Notes under the pieces: model-generated
The model's database searches: none
What the model was told of the DNA's origin: nothing
The model's input: the letters and a program-made list of their open reading frames with translations, nothing else
Shown here: piece by piece, positions 39,499 to 49,421 of the stretch
Numbering within the stretch: the first letter of the stretch is position 1
Layout: every line of letters starts with the position of its first letter
DNA from: an uncultured Pseudomonadales bacterium
GTDB taxonomy: Bacteria; Pseudomonadota; Gammaproteobacteria; Pseudomonadales; CANNCY01
Reading direction: 5' to 3'
DNA length: 64,000 bases
Assembly (NCBI GenBank): GCA_947503335.1
Contig: CANNCY010000001.1
Location: 806,001-870,000, forward strand
Translations under genes and position numbers: made by a program

Positions 39499-39630
39499 CG
39501 TAGCTCTGACAACAGAACCTGCAATGTTAGAAATTGCTTAGCAGTTAGCGATATTGCCAAAAGCAGCGATATTTACTTTTGCTATATAGGCCTAGCAATA
39601 TTAGTGGTTGCTGTAGCACTATTAGCCTAA
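39484..39630 (+). CDS. Possible 48-residue single-span membrane peptide
   Basis: An ATG frame of 48 codons ends in a hydrophobic stretch of about 19 residues (30-48, IYFCYIGLAILVVAVALLA), giving a tail-anchored look. It lies just upstream of the antiporter gene. Against it: no ribosome site, its ATG lies in the putative MarR operator, and part of its sequence comes from a short DNA repeat (AGCGATATT at 39547 and 39565). Treat as a candidate only. Confidence 0.2.
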   Translation: MLNSYRSSDNRTCNVRNCLAVSDIAKSSDIYFCYIGLAILVVAVALLA

Positions 39631-39675
39631 GCACATTAAACTTCAGGGAATGCGGAAAATAGGAGTAGTACTAGT

Positions 39676-40821
39676 TTGGATTATTGGTTATTTCTTCTGT
39701 TTTTTATCGCATCAGTTATAGCAACTCTTCTACTTTACGCGCGCCAACCGTTACTGGTGGCCTACTTCGCCGCCGGCGTCGTATTGGGCCCCTATGGCCT
39801 TGACGTATTTTCTGACGTTGATCGCCTGTCACAAATCGCCCATATCGGTATTGTCTCGCTATTGTTCTTGATCGGCTTAGAGATGCAACCGAAAGCTCTT
39901 CTGAAAACGCTCAGTGAGTCGCTTGGCGTCTTTTTCGTTGCAACAGCTGTTTTATTAGGCTTATTCTTTGGCTTGGCGATAATACTGGGATTTAACGTCG
40001 TAGATTCTTTGATAATCGCGATTGCGGCACAATTTTCGTCTACGATCATTGGCATCAAATTGTTGCCAACAACCGTATTACACCACCGCCACTTAGGTGA
40101 TCTGATGGTTGGTATATTACTGCTGCAAGACATCTTGGCGATCTTTGTAATTATCATACTAGACAATAATGGCATTGGGTCGCTGCAGATGCTTGCAGTG
40201 CTAGGCGCCGCGCCATTACTGGTACTGTTTGCTTTTGCGGGAGTTCAATATGTCATTGCCCCACTATTAGTACGATTTGAAAGGTACCACGAGTACATTT
40301 TCTTGTTGTCGCTTGGCTGGATGATGGGCCTAGCACTGCTTGGCAGCTACTTTAAACTATCTGCTGAAATAGGCGCGTTCATCGCTGGGGTCAGTCTTGC
40401 AACGCTGCCGATCACCCGAGCGATAGCGGTAAGCATGCACCCCATACGTGATTTCTTCTTGGTTATTTTTTTCGCCACTATTGGCGCTAACATAGACCTA
40501 AATCAAATCACAGAACATTTGTTTAACGCGGTCCTAATAGCCATGCTATGTATGGCTTCAAAACCAGTTATCTATCGCCTAGTTCTAACCAAACATAGCG
40601 AAAGCAATAATCTTTCGTGGGATATAGGTATTCGGCTAGGTGTATTATCTGAGTTTTCTCTTATCGTCGTATTTTTAGCTACGCAAGGAAACTATCTATC
40701 AGAATCAGCAGCACAAGCATTGCAGCTTGCGACCATCATTACGATGATTCTTAACACGTACTGGGTAACTAATTTTCTGCCAAATCCATTGGCGATCAAA
40801 AAGCATTTAAAGCGAGACTAA
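39676..40821 (+). CDS. Cation:proton antiporter, CPA2 family, membrane domain only
   Basis: About ten to twelve hydrophobic segments fill the 381 residues. AAGVVLGPYGLD, IGLVSLLFLIGLEMQ-like (IGIVSLLFLIGLEM) and the paired AQFSSTIIGIKLL plus LLQDILAIFVI are typical of the Kef/CPA2 fold. The C-terminal RCK (TrkA-N) nucleotide-binding domain of KefB/KefC is missing, so it is a short transporter. The start is TTG at 39676 with GGAG about 10 nt upstream. The transported ion cannot be told from the sequence. Confidence 0.88.
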   Translation: MDYWLFLLFFIASVIATLLLYARQPLLVAYFAAGVVLGPYGLDVFSDVDRLSQIAHIGIVSLLFLIGLEMQPKALLKTLSESLGVFFVATAVLLGLFFGLAIILGFNVVDSLIIAIAAQFSSTIIGIKLLPTTVLHHRHLGDLMVGILLLQDILAIFVIIILDNNGIGSLQMLAVLGAAPLLVLFAFAGVQYVIAPLLVRFERYHEYIFLLSLGWMMGLALLGSYFKLSAEIGAFIAGVSLATLPITRAIAVSMHPIRDFFLVIFFATIGANIDLNQITEHLFNAVLIAMLCMASKPVIYRLVLTKHSESNNLSWDIGIRLGVLSEFSLIVVFLATQGNYLSESAAQALQLATIITMILNTYWVTNFLPNPLAIKKHLKRD

Positions 40822-40829
40822 GACACTGT

Positions 40830-41783
40830 TTATTCTTTTTCTTTGATCTGTAATCTAGCCTTTAATACTGGGATCATACGCCTAGTAATCGCCGACACGC
40901 CGATGGTTTTAGATTCGGCCGGCAAAGCTAGGGGCCGGCAGATTTTAGCTGTATGAACACCAATTCTAGCTGTATAGATTGCCACCCCAACCGCTTGACC
41001 TGCGCGCCCCAAGAACGAACTAGCCCATGGCAATTGATGAATAACTGCTTCAGAAGCACCTGCAAAAACCATTACACGCAACACTTCTCTGTAGATGCGC
41101 CAGCGAACCAAGCCTGTAGCCCGAACACCATAAAGTGCACCTACCTCAGAAATCATCTTAGACGTGCGCCAAACAGATAACAGCATATCTAGCCAGATAA
41201 ACGGACTAACAGCGACCATTAGCGCGTTATCTTGTGAATGGCGCGTTATGATTTCACTTGCTTGCTGATCTAACTGTGCCATCAAGGTTTGCTGAAGCTG
41301 ATTTCTAGCTTCGTCTTCAGTAAAATAATCTGGCAATTGCGCCAGCGCATCTCGTACCACTGCCGACTGTTCTGCACCGCTAAAATAGCTCTCAAAATGT
41401 TTAGAAAGCTGCTGAGCACTTCCGAAACGCTGTTCTCGAATTCTTTTTGCTCGGGCTAACTGCTTACCCTGGCGAACTGAGCGCGCTATAAGCGCTAAAA
41501 TACCCACAGTCACAGCACTACTGATACCCGCAAAAACATAGCCTAGCCAATCATTTAAACTCTGTAGCCATTGATACGACTCGTACCACTGGGCCGATGC
41601 CATCACCACTAGAACTAGCCCTGTGGCTATAAATAACGCATCAACCCATCTCGATCCACGAGTCGAACGAACCTCCTCATCGGCAACGACCGTAGCAGGC
41701 AACGCCTCAACTGATTCTATCGGCGAAGAATCGCGAAGATCACCAAGATCAAAATCAACTGCAGGCCTAACCGGCTTTGTCAT
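40830..41783 (-). CDS. ycjF: YcjF/TIGR01620 membrane protein (DUF697)
   Basis: Inner-membrane protein of unknown function, usually encoded with ycjX and in enterobacteria linked to the phage-shock regulon. Two hydrophobic segments occur near residues 48-65 and 80-100. The DUF697-like C-terminal half includes VAVSPFIWLDMLLSVWRTSKMISEVG-type sequence. 317 residues. It overlaps ycjX by 4 nt and is last in the five-gene run from fimL. Confidence 0.85.
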   Translation of the reverse strand: MTKPVRPAVDFDLGDLRDSSPIESVEALPATVVADEEVRSTRGSRWVDALFIATGLVLVVMASAQWYESYQWLQSLNDWLGYVFAGISSAVTVGILALIARSVRQGKQLARAKRIREQRFGSAQQLSKHFESYFSGAEQSAVVRDALAQLPDYFTEDEARNQLQQTLMAQLDQQASEIITRHSQDNALMVAVSPFIWLDMLLSVWRTSKMISEVGALYGVRATGLVRWRIYREVLRVMVFAGASEAVIHQLPWASSFLGRAGQAVGVAIYTARIGVHTAKICRPLALPAESKTIGVSAITRRMIPVLKARLQIKEKE

Positions 41784-43177
41784 AGCAAGTCCTCTAATAA
41801 ATGATTCATAACTGAGTCCATTCTGATATGCGGAAACGCCTTATGCCTACCAACAATCGGGGGCGCTAATGGTCGATACTGCCAGTCAGTATATGCACCC
41901 CACTCCTCTTTCGTTTCAGGAATATGGGTTAGAATTCCGGGGTTTGCATAGCCAACGGTAGCAGCTTGATCGATCGACTCCCCGGCGATAACAGCAGACC
42001 CTTTGTGGTCAATTTCTTGCGAGCTACGAATGGCAGCGATGGCTTCGCATATCGGTGAAACACCCACCACTGAAGCTGCTTCGTATGTCGACTTAATCAC
42101 CTCAAACAACAACTGTCGTAAATCGTCATGATCACCACTAAGCACTTGATCAGCCTTAGTACACGCAAACACAACACGATTTACTTTTGGCTTAATCGCA
42201 TTGATCAGGCGATTTTGCTTAGCATAGTTTGTGTGACCAACAATCAACTCTAACGCCGCACGCTGATCATCAAATACTTGCTCACCCTTGGTGAGGCTTT
42301 GAAGAAGATCGACTAAGACGATTTGTCTATCTTGGCGGTTAAACACTTCTGTTACGAAATGTTTTAGCTCTTGCGCTTTGTAGCGCTCATAATTAGCTTC
42401 ATACATAGCACGTAGCGTTTGCGATCTGCCTATATATGGCACAAACAGCTTGTCTCTATCAGCATAGGCGTCGGGCGTAAGCAGCATATGCCCGGGCGAT
42501 ACTTGAGAATATCCAGCCTGCTTTAGCTGCTTTAAAGCAAGAACAAACTGCTCATGATGAAGGCTGTGCGTTGCCTCATCATCATCTAACTGTGTAAAAT
42601 TTTTAGTTAAGCAGTGCTTTTCGCCCGTACTATTTAGTTTTAGCCAATGAGTACTCCATTGCGAAAAGTCTAAAGCTAGCATGCTCAGGTCAAACAATAA
42701 CTCTCCGGGATAATCGACTAGCTCGACAATAATCCGTTTAGCGGGCTTAGACTTCACATGCTGATAAAAAATATGGAGTTCTGTACTCGTGATATCTGTA
42801 GTTGCATCAGGCCACCTTCTTGGTTGAGCCGTCAAAGCGTCGAGCGCTTGGTCAAAATCAAACTTTTCAAACGCGTCGTTTTGATGAACTTCTACAGCAG
42901 TGATTCGACCACTAACAGCTGCACCAAAACCAGCTAGTCGCGCAGACGACAATTGAGTTAACTGCTGAATAAAAGATGTAATAAAAGCACTTTTACCTGA
43001 CCGTGATAATCCTGTAACACCGATCACCACTCGCTCACCTAGCGCTCGTTGATAAACGACCTTACCGTCGTCTGCCAACTGTTGCCCTGCCTCTTGCAAC
43101 GACTGCTTTATACGCGTGTATTCTTGCCTTAACCTTGCAAGTCGACTCAATGCTGGTGACCTCTCGTCATTGCCCAA
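41780..43177 (-). CDS. ycjX: YcjX family GTP-binding protein (DUF463)
   Basis: P-loop protein of unknown cellular role; partner of YcjF. Walker A is in GVTGLSRSGKSAF (53-65), and VELVDYPGELLFDLSML carries the DxxG-like motif. FACTKADQV is the TKAD base-recognition motif. 465 residues. The start is TTG at 43177, inside the sohB 3' end (31 nt overlap), so it depends on sohB translation. No psp genes lie nearby. Confidence 0.88.
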   Translation of the reverse strand: MGNDERSPALSRLARLRQEYTRIKQSLQEAGQQLADDGKVVYQRALGERVVIGVTGLSRSGKSAFITSFIQQLTQLSSARLAGFGAAVSGRITAVEVHQNDAFEKFDFDQALDALTAQPRRWPDATTDITSTELHIFYQHVKSKPAKRIIVELVDYPGELLFDLSMLALDFSQWSTHWLKLNSTGEKHCLTKNFTQLDDDEATHSLHHEQFVLALKQLKQAGYSQVSPGHMLLTPDAYADRDKLFVPYIGRSQTLRAMYEANYERYKAQELKHFVTEVFNRQDRQIVLVDLLQSLTKGEQVFDDQRAALELIVGHTNYAKQNRLINAIKPKVNRVVFACTKADQVLSGDHDDLRQLLFEVIKSTYEAASVVGVSPICEAIAAIRSSQEIDHKGSAVIAGESIDQAATVGYANPGILTHIPETKEEWGAYTDWQYRPLAPPIVGRHKAFPHIRMDSVMNHLLEDLL

Positions 43178-44169
43178 CCATACGCTTGCTTCACAACCTT
43201 TGTTAGCGTCATGCCAAATAGATCACTGATTTTATCAGCGAGCGTCTGTTTTAGTTCGAAATCTACTTTATATACGGCGTGAGTGCTATAGGCATCAATG
43301 ATAATGTCGTCTGACGTTTTAAGCTCGTCAATCAAGCCCAACTCTAACGCTTTCTCGCCATACCAGTACTCGCCTGTTGATACTTGGTCAATATCAATTG
43401 AAGGCCGGCCACGAGTCACTTCTTCTTTGAATAGCTCGTGAACGATTGCGAGATCTTGCTTAAACTTTTCTCGCCCCTCGTCGGTGTTCTCGCCAAGCAC
43501 GGTTAACGTTCGTTTGTATTCGCCGGCGGTGTGCATCTCTATATCAACGTTATGCTGTTTAAGAAGACGGTGGATATTCGGCAACTGCGCAACTACGCCA
43601 ATCGAACCAATAACGGCAAACGGGGCAGCGTAAATATGATTTGCATTAAGAGCCATTAAGTAACCGCCACTTGCTGCTACACGATCAACGGCAACTTTTA
43701 GCTCAATGCCCGCTGCAGTGATTCGTTTTAACTGACTCGCCGCTAAACCGTACCCGGTTACGGCGCCACCTGGGCTTTCTAGATTTATTAGAACACTATC
43801 TTTTTCGCTCGCAACAGAAAGAACAGCCGTGATTTGCTCACGAAGCTCTTCTACCTGCGACGCCTCGATATCGCCTTCGAAAGACAAAACAAACATTCTA
43901 GGGCGCTCAGCCAGTTGGTGATCGTCGTCTTTTGATTGCTGTTTTTTTTGCTTCTTATCTTTACGGCTAGATTTCTTTTTCTCTACTTCGAGTGTTTGTT
44001 TAAGCATGTCGGTTTGCTCACGATACGCCTTGTTAAGCGCAGTTAAGCTTACCTCGCCCTCTAGACTATCGTCTTTGCTATTTCGACTAGCAGCAATCAC
44101 CAAGATAATCACGGCAGCGATTGTCACCGCCTTCAGTAAAAATAGACCGTAATCCGCTAAAAACTCCAT
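43147..44169 (-). CDS. sohB: Inner-membrane peptidase SohB (S49 family)
   Basis: Signal-peptide-peptidase-type serine protease in the periplasm, anchored by one N-terminal segment (about residues 8-25). A lysine-rich linker (65-85) precedes the protease domain. The catalytic Ser lies in RVAASGGYLMAL (near 166) and Lys in AGEYKRTLTVLG (near 217), a Ser/Lys dyad. 340 residues is normal. It follows nudC by 9 nt. Confidence 0.92.
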   Translation of the reverse strand: MEFLADYGLFLLKAVTIAAVIILVIAASRNSKDDSLEGEVSLTALNKAYREQTDMLKQTLEVEKKKSSRKDKKQKKQQSKDDDHQLAERPRMFVLSFEGDIEASQVEELREQITAVLSVASEKDSVLINLESPGGAVTGYGLAASQLKRITAAGIELKVAVDRVAASGGYLMALNANHIYAAPFAVIGSIGVVAQLPNIHRLLKQHNVDIEMHTAGEYKRTLTVLGENTDEGREKFKQDLAIVHELFKEEVTRGRPSIDIDQVSTGEYWYGEKALELGLIDELKTSDDIIIDAYSTHAVYKVDFELKQTLADKISDLFGMTLTKVVKQAYGWAMTRGHQH

Positions 44170-44178
44170 GAAGGCCCC

Positions 44179-44946
44179 TTAATTATTGAGCGCCGTTCGG
44201 CGCGATACAAAGTCGCGAATCAGCTGACCCGCAATCGTGGTTTCAGGTGGTATAGCCGGCAATTCATCATATTTGAACCATTGCAAGTCGACGATCTCTT
44301 CGTCGCATCCTTTTATCTCGCCTTCTCTGTATTGAGCATGAAAGCCGACCATCAATTGGTTGGGCATTGGCCACGCTTGACTAGAAAAGTAAGATAAATT
44401 GTGAACACTAATGTTAGCTTCTTCTTTTACTTCTCTATGTACGCAGCGTTCAATAGATTCACCGGCCTCTACAAAACCTGCGAGTGTAGAATAAATTGGT
44501 GTGTTCACATGGCGCCGATGATGTGCGAGCAGACAATGATCTTCGTTTTCTACTAAAACGATCATGCACGGTGACACCTGAGGATACTGGATATGGCCGC
44601 AGTTTGAGCATGTCGACCCTAAGTCATCTTGAAACGCTGCCCTTGGAGTACCGCATTTAACGCAATAATTAAAATGCCCCAGCCAATGACTAACTGCCTT
44701 TGCTCTCATTAATTCGGTAATACGACTAGGCTTAACTAAACCATTAAAGATAGCGTCGCGAATATGTACTTTAGCGCCGTCATGAGTTGCAAGCTGCAGA
44801 GGTAAAAGCGCCATCGAATCGCTTATCGCTAGCGCCCCAGAAAGATCGACGAATGTAGCATCAAACACGCAGTCACTATTTTCATCGACAAGACAGTAGT
44901 CATCAGACAGGTATATTACCTGCCTGATATTTGACATCTTTGACAT
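44179..44946 (-). CDS. nudC: NAD(H) pyrophosphatase / RNA deNADding enzyme NudC
   Basis: Nudix hydrolase that cleaves NADH and removes NAD caps from RNA. A four-cysteine zinc site (CVKC...CSNC) precedes the Nudix box GFVEAGESIERCVHREVKEE. The NudC specificity motif, normally SQPWPFPxS, reads SQAWPMPNQ, so three of its positions differ. 255 residues. It is one base from the fimL-like gene and 9 from sohB. Confidence 0.9.
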   Translation of the reverse strand: MSKMSNIRQVIYLSDDYCLVDENSDCVFDATFVDLSGALAISDSMALLPLQLATHDGAKVHIRDAIFNGLVKPSRITELMRAKAVSHWLGHFNYCVKCGTPRAAFQDDLGSTCSNCGHIQYPQVSPCMIVLVENEDHCLLAHHRRHVNTPIYSTLAGFVEAGESIERCVHREVKEEANISVHNLSYFSSQAWPMPNQLMVGFHAQYREGEIKGCDEEIVDLQWFKYDELPAIPPETTIAGQLIRDFVSRRTALNN

Positions 44947-44947
44947 A

Positions 44948-46567
44948 TTAGTTTGCGCCTACAGCTGCTAGTGACTGATCTGCCACAGAAAGTACGTTCT
45001 CGTCGTTTTCGCCGGCTGCAACTTGGCTAACATAAAACTCTACAGCAATTAAGGCGTCAGCGAACCCAGCTAGCAGCTGTGGTGTAACTGACGTCGCGGC
45101 ACTATCGATCAACGTCTCACTTACAAAACCTACTGAACGCTTAACTAAACTCGCCGCTCTGCTCTGTTTCAATATCGTCAGTGCGCCAGCGCTGGCTGAT
45201 AGTGCTTGTGGAACGTTCGCAATGTGACTGGTATCAAAATCTGCATCGACGTAAGCGCTTAATGCTCGCTTGGTAAGGTTAAAACTGCTGATAATCTCTT
45301 GATAGCTTAGTGATTGTGCGACCATAAGATATTCGTTCGCAGATTCTGACTCGACGCACTCATTGCCTTGGCGTACACGTTCAACAACGGTATCTACAAC
45401 AACCAGTTCATGAATGATTTCTGCCAAAGCCTCATCACTGTATTGAGACTGAATGCGCGCTACTAACTCTTGCACGCGACCCAACCTCTGAGCGATCGGC
45501 GCCCATTGCAGTACGTAGGCAACATTACATAATCGCTCAAACCCCGATCTGATAGGTTCGATATCGTCACGCTGTTCGCTTGCCACCCACTGCGATAAGG
45601 CATCTCGACACAATGTTAGATTCTCGATAAAGATATCAGCTACGGTTTCTTGAGTAGAGCCGTCAGGCCCCGCCATACGGCTCCGCTGCTCGATTAGATC
45701 GCTTAAGCCGTAGGATAAAGGTGAAAACTTCAAATGCTTTAATAGTCGATTGCCGTCATCTACTACAGCTAGACGTAATAGGTACAACATCGTCTCGAGT
45801 AACGAAGAACACTCAATCGGGGCACTTTGACCCGCTGCTTCTCTCTTAAATGTTTGCGATAACAATCGATCTAACTGCAAAAACACTTGTTTTATCGGCA
45901 TGTCGATAGAAACAGCTTGGTTATTCAATTCAGAGATAAACTCGGTTGTCGCGACCCAAACTAACGCTTCGCTATCGCTCTGGCCAAACAGTGGTAGCCT
46001 TGATGTCGCTTGCTTAATCATTTGCAAAGACGCCTGCGGGTCATTTGCTTTAATCAATTTTGTGACGCCAAATTGATACATCTGGCGCAGGCGCTTTAAT
46101 ATCGCCAATCGATCAGTAATGTCTGCTCGCGCCGGGCGTTCGAATTGAATTTCAGCCCCTAAAGAATGGTAGTGCCCCAAAGATAATATTGGCTTTGAAT
46201 TGATGCGACGCAACGCATTGACTTGCGGCGTAACCAGTTCGGGCATCACTTGCCCACTTGCGCATTGCGTGTCGATACAGCTTTTGATCGTCAAGAAGCT
46301 AGACCCAACCAACTCGGTATTACCCGCACTTAAGGTCAGACTTCCGTCAGTTTGAATGACCTCAATGAGCTCGCTACAAAGGTCTGCGCACGACTTTAGG
46401 CCTAGCATTGCTGCTACGCCCCTTACCAAATTAATTTCAGTTACGGCGCGCTGTAAAAGGTCTTCGTCTTCGAGTTCAGAGTACTGCTCAATCAGGGATA
46501 ATGCGTCATCAATTGACTCATGACTCAATGCTAGCAGCTCTTCAATAGGTAACACGGCTTTATTCAT
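44948..46567 (-). CDS. fimL: FimL-like protein (ChpA N-terminal / Hpt-like helical)
   Basis: Long all-helical protein of 539 residues with no membrane segment. The C-terminal LLAGFADALIAVEFYVSQVAAG and the repeated helical blocks resemble FimL, a relative of the ChpA N-terminus that links the Chp chemosensory system to type IV pili and cAMP in Pseudomonas. No clear phosphorylatable His of an Hpt domain is seen, as in FimL. pilZ in the window agrees with a pilus-bearing cell. It heads fimL-nudC-sohB-ycjX-ycjF. The assignment is moderate. Confidence 0.55.
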   Translation of the reverse strand: MNKAVLPIEELLALSHESIDDALSLIEQYSELEDEDLLQRAVTEINLVRGVAAMLGLKSCADLCSELIEVIQTDGSLTLSAGNTELVGSSFLTIKSCIDTQCASGQVMPELVTPQVNALRRINSKPILSLGHYHSLGAEIQFERPARADITDRLAILKRLRQMYQFGVTKLIKANDPQASLQMIKQATSRLPLFGQSDSEALVWVATTEFISELNNQAVSIDMPIKQVFLQLDRLLSQTFKREAAGQSAPIECSSLLETMLYLLRLAVVDDGNRLLKHLKFSPLSYGLSDLIEQRSRMAGPDGSTQETVADIFIENLTLCRDALSQWVASEQRDDIEPIRSGFERLCNVAYVLQWAPIAQRLGRVQELVARIQSQYSDEALAEIIHELVVVDTVVERVRQGNECVESESANEYLMVAQSLSYQEIISSFNLTKRALSAYVDADFDTSHIANVPQALSASAGALTILKQSRAASLVKRSVGFVSETLIDSAATSVTPQLLAGFADALIAVEFYVSQVAAGENDENVLSVADQSLAAVGAN

Positions 46568-46725
46568 ATTTTACGCAGTTTACTCGCTTACCATGGTTGT
46601 TTGTTCCATTATTTCACGTTTGCCTTTAAGATAAGGCACGACGGCTAATAGTACCATAGATTAAGCGATCTATCCTCTAACAGCTAAAACAACAAATTTG
46701 AACTTATGTCGCTAAGGGAGTTCCG

Positions 46726-48234
46726 ATGGGCAAAACACTCGGAAATGCAGTTTTTAATAACTTTCTAGGTAATGCACCAACTTGGTATAAACAAGCCATT
46801 ATCTTTTTCTTAATACTGAATCCAATTTTAGTATTAGTGCTTGACCAACCAGTAATCGCAGGCTGGGTACTGATCGGTGAGTTTATCTTCACCCTAGCAA
46901 TGGCTCTAAAATGCTACCCACTACAGCCTGGCGGCTTGCTTGCAATCCAGGCAGTGGCACTAAACCTAACCACTCCTCACGCAGTCTTTGAAGAAACTCT
47001 TAACAACTTCAATGTAATCTTGCTGTTGATGTTTATGGTGGCAGGTATTTATTTCATGAAAGATCTTCTCATGTTCTTGTTTACCAAGATCATAGTGAAG
47101 GTTCGATCAAAGATGGCGCTTAGCATCATGTTTACGGCACTAGCAGCCGTGCTGTCAGCATTTTTAGATGCACTTACTGTAACAGCAGTACTAATCTCTG
47201 TAGGCGTGGGCTTTTATCAGGTTTACCACAGAGTAGCGTCTAACGCGCACCAGCATCACGATAAACATGATCACTCTGACGACACGCTTGTACATGATCT
47301 CAATCGCGAGAATCTAGAGCAATTTCGCGCTTTTCTACGCTCATTGCTAATGCATGGTGCTGTAGGTACCGCACTAGGTGGCGTATGTACACTAGTGGGC
47401 GAGCCGCAAAACCTTCTTATTGCTCAGAAGGCAGGCTGGGACTTCATCACATTCTTTGTAACGATGGCGCCGGTTACAATGCCTGTTCTGGCAGCAGGTT
47501 TGCTAACAACGGTCGTATTAGAATACACCGGTTGGTTCGATTATGGCGCAAAGATTCCAGAGCCTGTTTATAACGTTCTAAAAGAGCATGAAGAACAAAA
47601 GAATGAGAAACGTAACCAGAGCGACAAAGCCAAGCTTATCGTTCAAGGGGTTATTGCGCTGATTCTTTGCGTCGCGTTGGCTCTCCATCTAGCAGAAGTA
47701 GGCTTGATCGGATTGATGATCATTGTGCTGCTTACAGCATTTAACGGTATCATCGAAGAACATCAAATTGGTCATGCATTTGAAGAGGCCCTTCCCTTTA
47801 CCGCGCTACTAGTGGTGTTCTTCGCTGTTGTTGCAGTTATCCACGAGCAGCACTTATTTACGCCTGTTATCCACTGGGTAATGTCGTTTGAACAAAGTGT
47901 ACAGCCCATCATGTTCTTTGTTGCCAACGGCGTACTATCAATGATTAGTGACAACGTATTCGTAGCGACCGTATATATTAGTGAAGTTGCCGAAATGTTG
48001 GCAGATGGCACGATCACTCGTGAGCATTTTGATCAACTAACCATCGCAATTAACACCGGCACTAACCTACCGTCTGTTGCGACACCAAATGGCCAAGCGG
48101 CATTCTTATTCTTGCTAACCTCTGCATTAGCACCGTTAATCAGGCTTTCATATGGCAAGATGGTTTGGATGGCCCTGCCCTACACTCTAGTATTGATTAC
48201 TGTAGGCAGCGCGATGATTTATCTATTTGTTTAA
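46726..48234 (+). CDS. nhaB: Na+/H+ antiporter NhaB
   Basis: Exports sodium in exchange for protons at neutral to alkaline p[21 protein letters not shown] at the N-terminus, [18 protein letters not shown], and [20 protein letters not shown] are typical NhaB. About 12 membrane segments in 502 residues. A histidine/aspartate-rich loop (near residues 172-190, [12 protein letters not shown]) sits in the cytoplasmic region. An AAGGGAG ribosome site lies about 7 nt before the ATG. Confidence 0.96.
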   Translation: MGKTLGNAVFNNFLGNAPTWYKQAIIFFLILNPILVLVLDQPVIAGWVLIGEFIFTLAMALKCYPLQPGGLLAIQAVALNLTTPHAVFEETLNNFNVILLLMFMVAGIYFMKDLLMFLFTKIIVKVRSKMALSIMFTALAAVLSAFLDALTVTAVLISVGVGFYQVYHRVASNAHQHHDKHDHSDDTLVHDLNRENLEQFRAFLRSLLMHGAVGTALGGVCTLVGEPQNLLIAQKAGWDFITFFVTMAPVTMPVLAAGLLTTVVLEYTGWFDYGAKIPEPVYNVLKEHEEQKNEKRNQSDKAKLIVQGVIALILCVALALHLAEVGLIGLMIIVLLTAFNGIIEEHQIGHAFEEALPFTALLVVFFAVVAVIHEQHLFTPVIHWVMSFEQSVQPIMFFVANGVLSMISDNVFVATVYISEVAEMLADGTITREHFDQLTIAINTGTNLPSVATPNGQAAFLFLLTSALAPLIRLSYGKMVWMALPYTLVLITVGSAMIYLFV

Positions 48235-48244
48235 CCAATAAGAT

Positions 48245-48272
48245 AAAAAAGGCTCCGTAAGGAGCCTTTTTT
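48245..48272. terminator. Bidirectional terminator between nhaB and dnaQ
   Basis: AAAAAAGGCTCC-GTAA-GGAGCCTTTTTT, a perfect 12-bp stem flanked by A and T, serving nhaB (plus) and dnaQ (minus). Confidence 0.94.
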
Positions 48273-48288
48273 ACATCAGATCACAGTA

Positions 48289-48987
48289 CTACCAACGTTT
48301 TGACTCTTCGTCTAATAGCTTATCGACAATTGCCTTATGAGCCGACAGTTCAGCATCGCTTGCGTTAACTACAATCCCTTCAAATTTAGACATCATCTTA
48401 ACATTTTTACCGACCACCGAGGCAGCGCTTTCGCCCTCGTCGCTAGCCAAGCCAAGTGCTGTTTGACCACCTGTCATCAATAGGTAAACATCAGCGAGAA
48501 TCTCAGAGTCAAGTAACGCGCCGTGAAGCTCTCGTGACGAGTTATCAACACCATATCGCTTACATAGGGCATCCAGATTATTCTTTTGCCCCGGATGCAT
48601 ACTTCTTGCTAGCACCAGGGTGTCAATGATTGAGCAGTAGCTTTCGAGATTTGGTAAGTTACGGCGCAACATTTTAAGCTCATGATTCAAAAAGCCTAAA
48701 TCGAAAGGAGCATTGTGTATAACTAGCTCAGAATCACCCACAAACTCTAAGAAGTCGTCAGCAATTTGCTCGAAGCGAGGTTTATCTGCCAAGTACTCAT
48801 TGGTGATACCGTGCACCTCTATTGCACCAGAATCTATCTCACGATCTGGGTGAATATATTGATGATAATGATTGCCTGTTAACTTTCTATCAACAAGCTC
48901 AACACAACCGATCTCAATGATTCTGTGGCCCTGGCTTGGTTCAAGACCTGTGGTCTCAGTGTCTAAAACAATTTGTCTCTTTGGCAT
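48289..48987 (-). CDS. dnaQ: DNA polymerase III epsilon subunit (proofreading exonuclease)
   Basis: 3'-5' proofreading exonuclease of the replicase. ExoI DTET has Asp9 and Glu11; NAPFDLGFLNHEL is ExoII; HGALLDSEILADVY holds the ExoIII His and Asp. A clamp-binding peptide QTALGL lies just after the exonuclease domain, comparable to QTSMAF of E. coli. 232 residues. Its start overlaps the rnhA stop by one base. Confidence 0.95.
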   Translation of the reverse strand: MPKRQIVLDTETTGLEPSQGHRIIEIGCVELVDRKLTGNHYHQYIHPDREIDSGAIEVHGITNEYLADKPRFEQIADDFLEFVGDSELVIHNAPFDLGFLNHELKMLRRNLPNLESYCSIIDTLVLARSMHPGQKNNLDALCKRYGVDNSSRELHGALLDSEILADVYLLMTGGQTALGLASDEGESAASVVGKNVKMMSKFEGIVVNASDAELSAHKAIVDKLLDEESKRW

Positions 48988-49421
48988 TATACCGCCTTGT
49001 TTATCCCTTCATTAGCCAGTTGATCAGCGCGCTCGTTACCTGGGTGACCTGCATGCCCCTTAACCCAATACCAGGTTACATCATGCTTCTCTTTAGCCAC
49101 ATCTAGAGCTTGCCATAAATCTTTGTTCTTAACAGCACTGCCACTAGCACTGCGCCAGTTGCGTTTCTTCCAACCCGTGATCCATTCTGTAATTCCTTTA
49201 CGTACATACTCAGAATCAGTGTATAAATCTACTTTGCAGCGCTCAGTTAGTGCCTCAAGAGCCTTAATTGCTGCCATTAGTTCCATACGGTTATTAGTTG
49301 TGTCTCGCGCACCACCACACAGCTCTTTTGTGTGCTGATTGTGCTTTAACAGTACACCCCATCCCCCAATGCCAGGATTACCCTTACAAGCACCATCGGT
49401 GTATATAACTACATGCTTCAC
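48987..49421 (-). CDS. rnhA: Ribonuclease HI
   Basis: Cuts RNA in RNA-DNA hybrids. The catalytic residues are Asp9 ([11 protein letters not shown]), Glu47 (NRMELMA), Asp69 (YTDSEYV) and Asp133 (NERADQL); His123 is in the flexible loop. 144 residues. The start is GTG at 49421, overlapping the upstream methyltransferase stop as GTGA. Co-orientation with dnaQ differs from E. coli, where the two diverge, but matches pseudomonads. Confidence 0.96.
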   Translation of the reverse strand: MKHVVIYTDGACKGNPGIGGWGVLLKHNQHTKELCGGARDTTNNRMELMAAIKALEALTERCKVDLYTDSEYVRKGITEWITGWKKRNWRSASGSAVKNKDLWQALDVAKEKHDVTWYWVKGHAGHPGNERADQLANEGINKAV

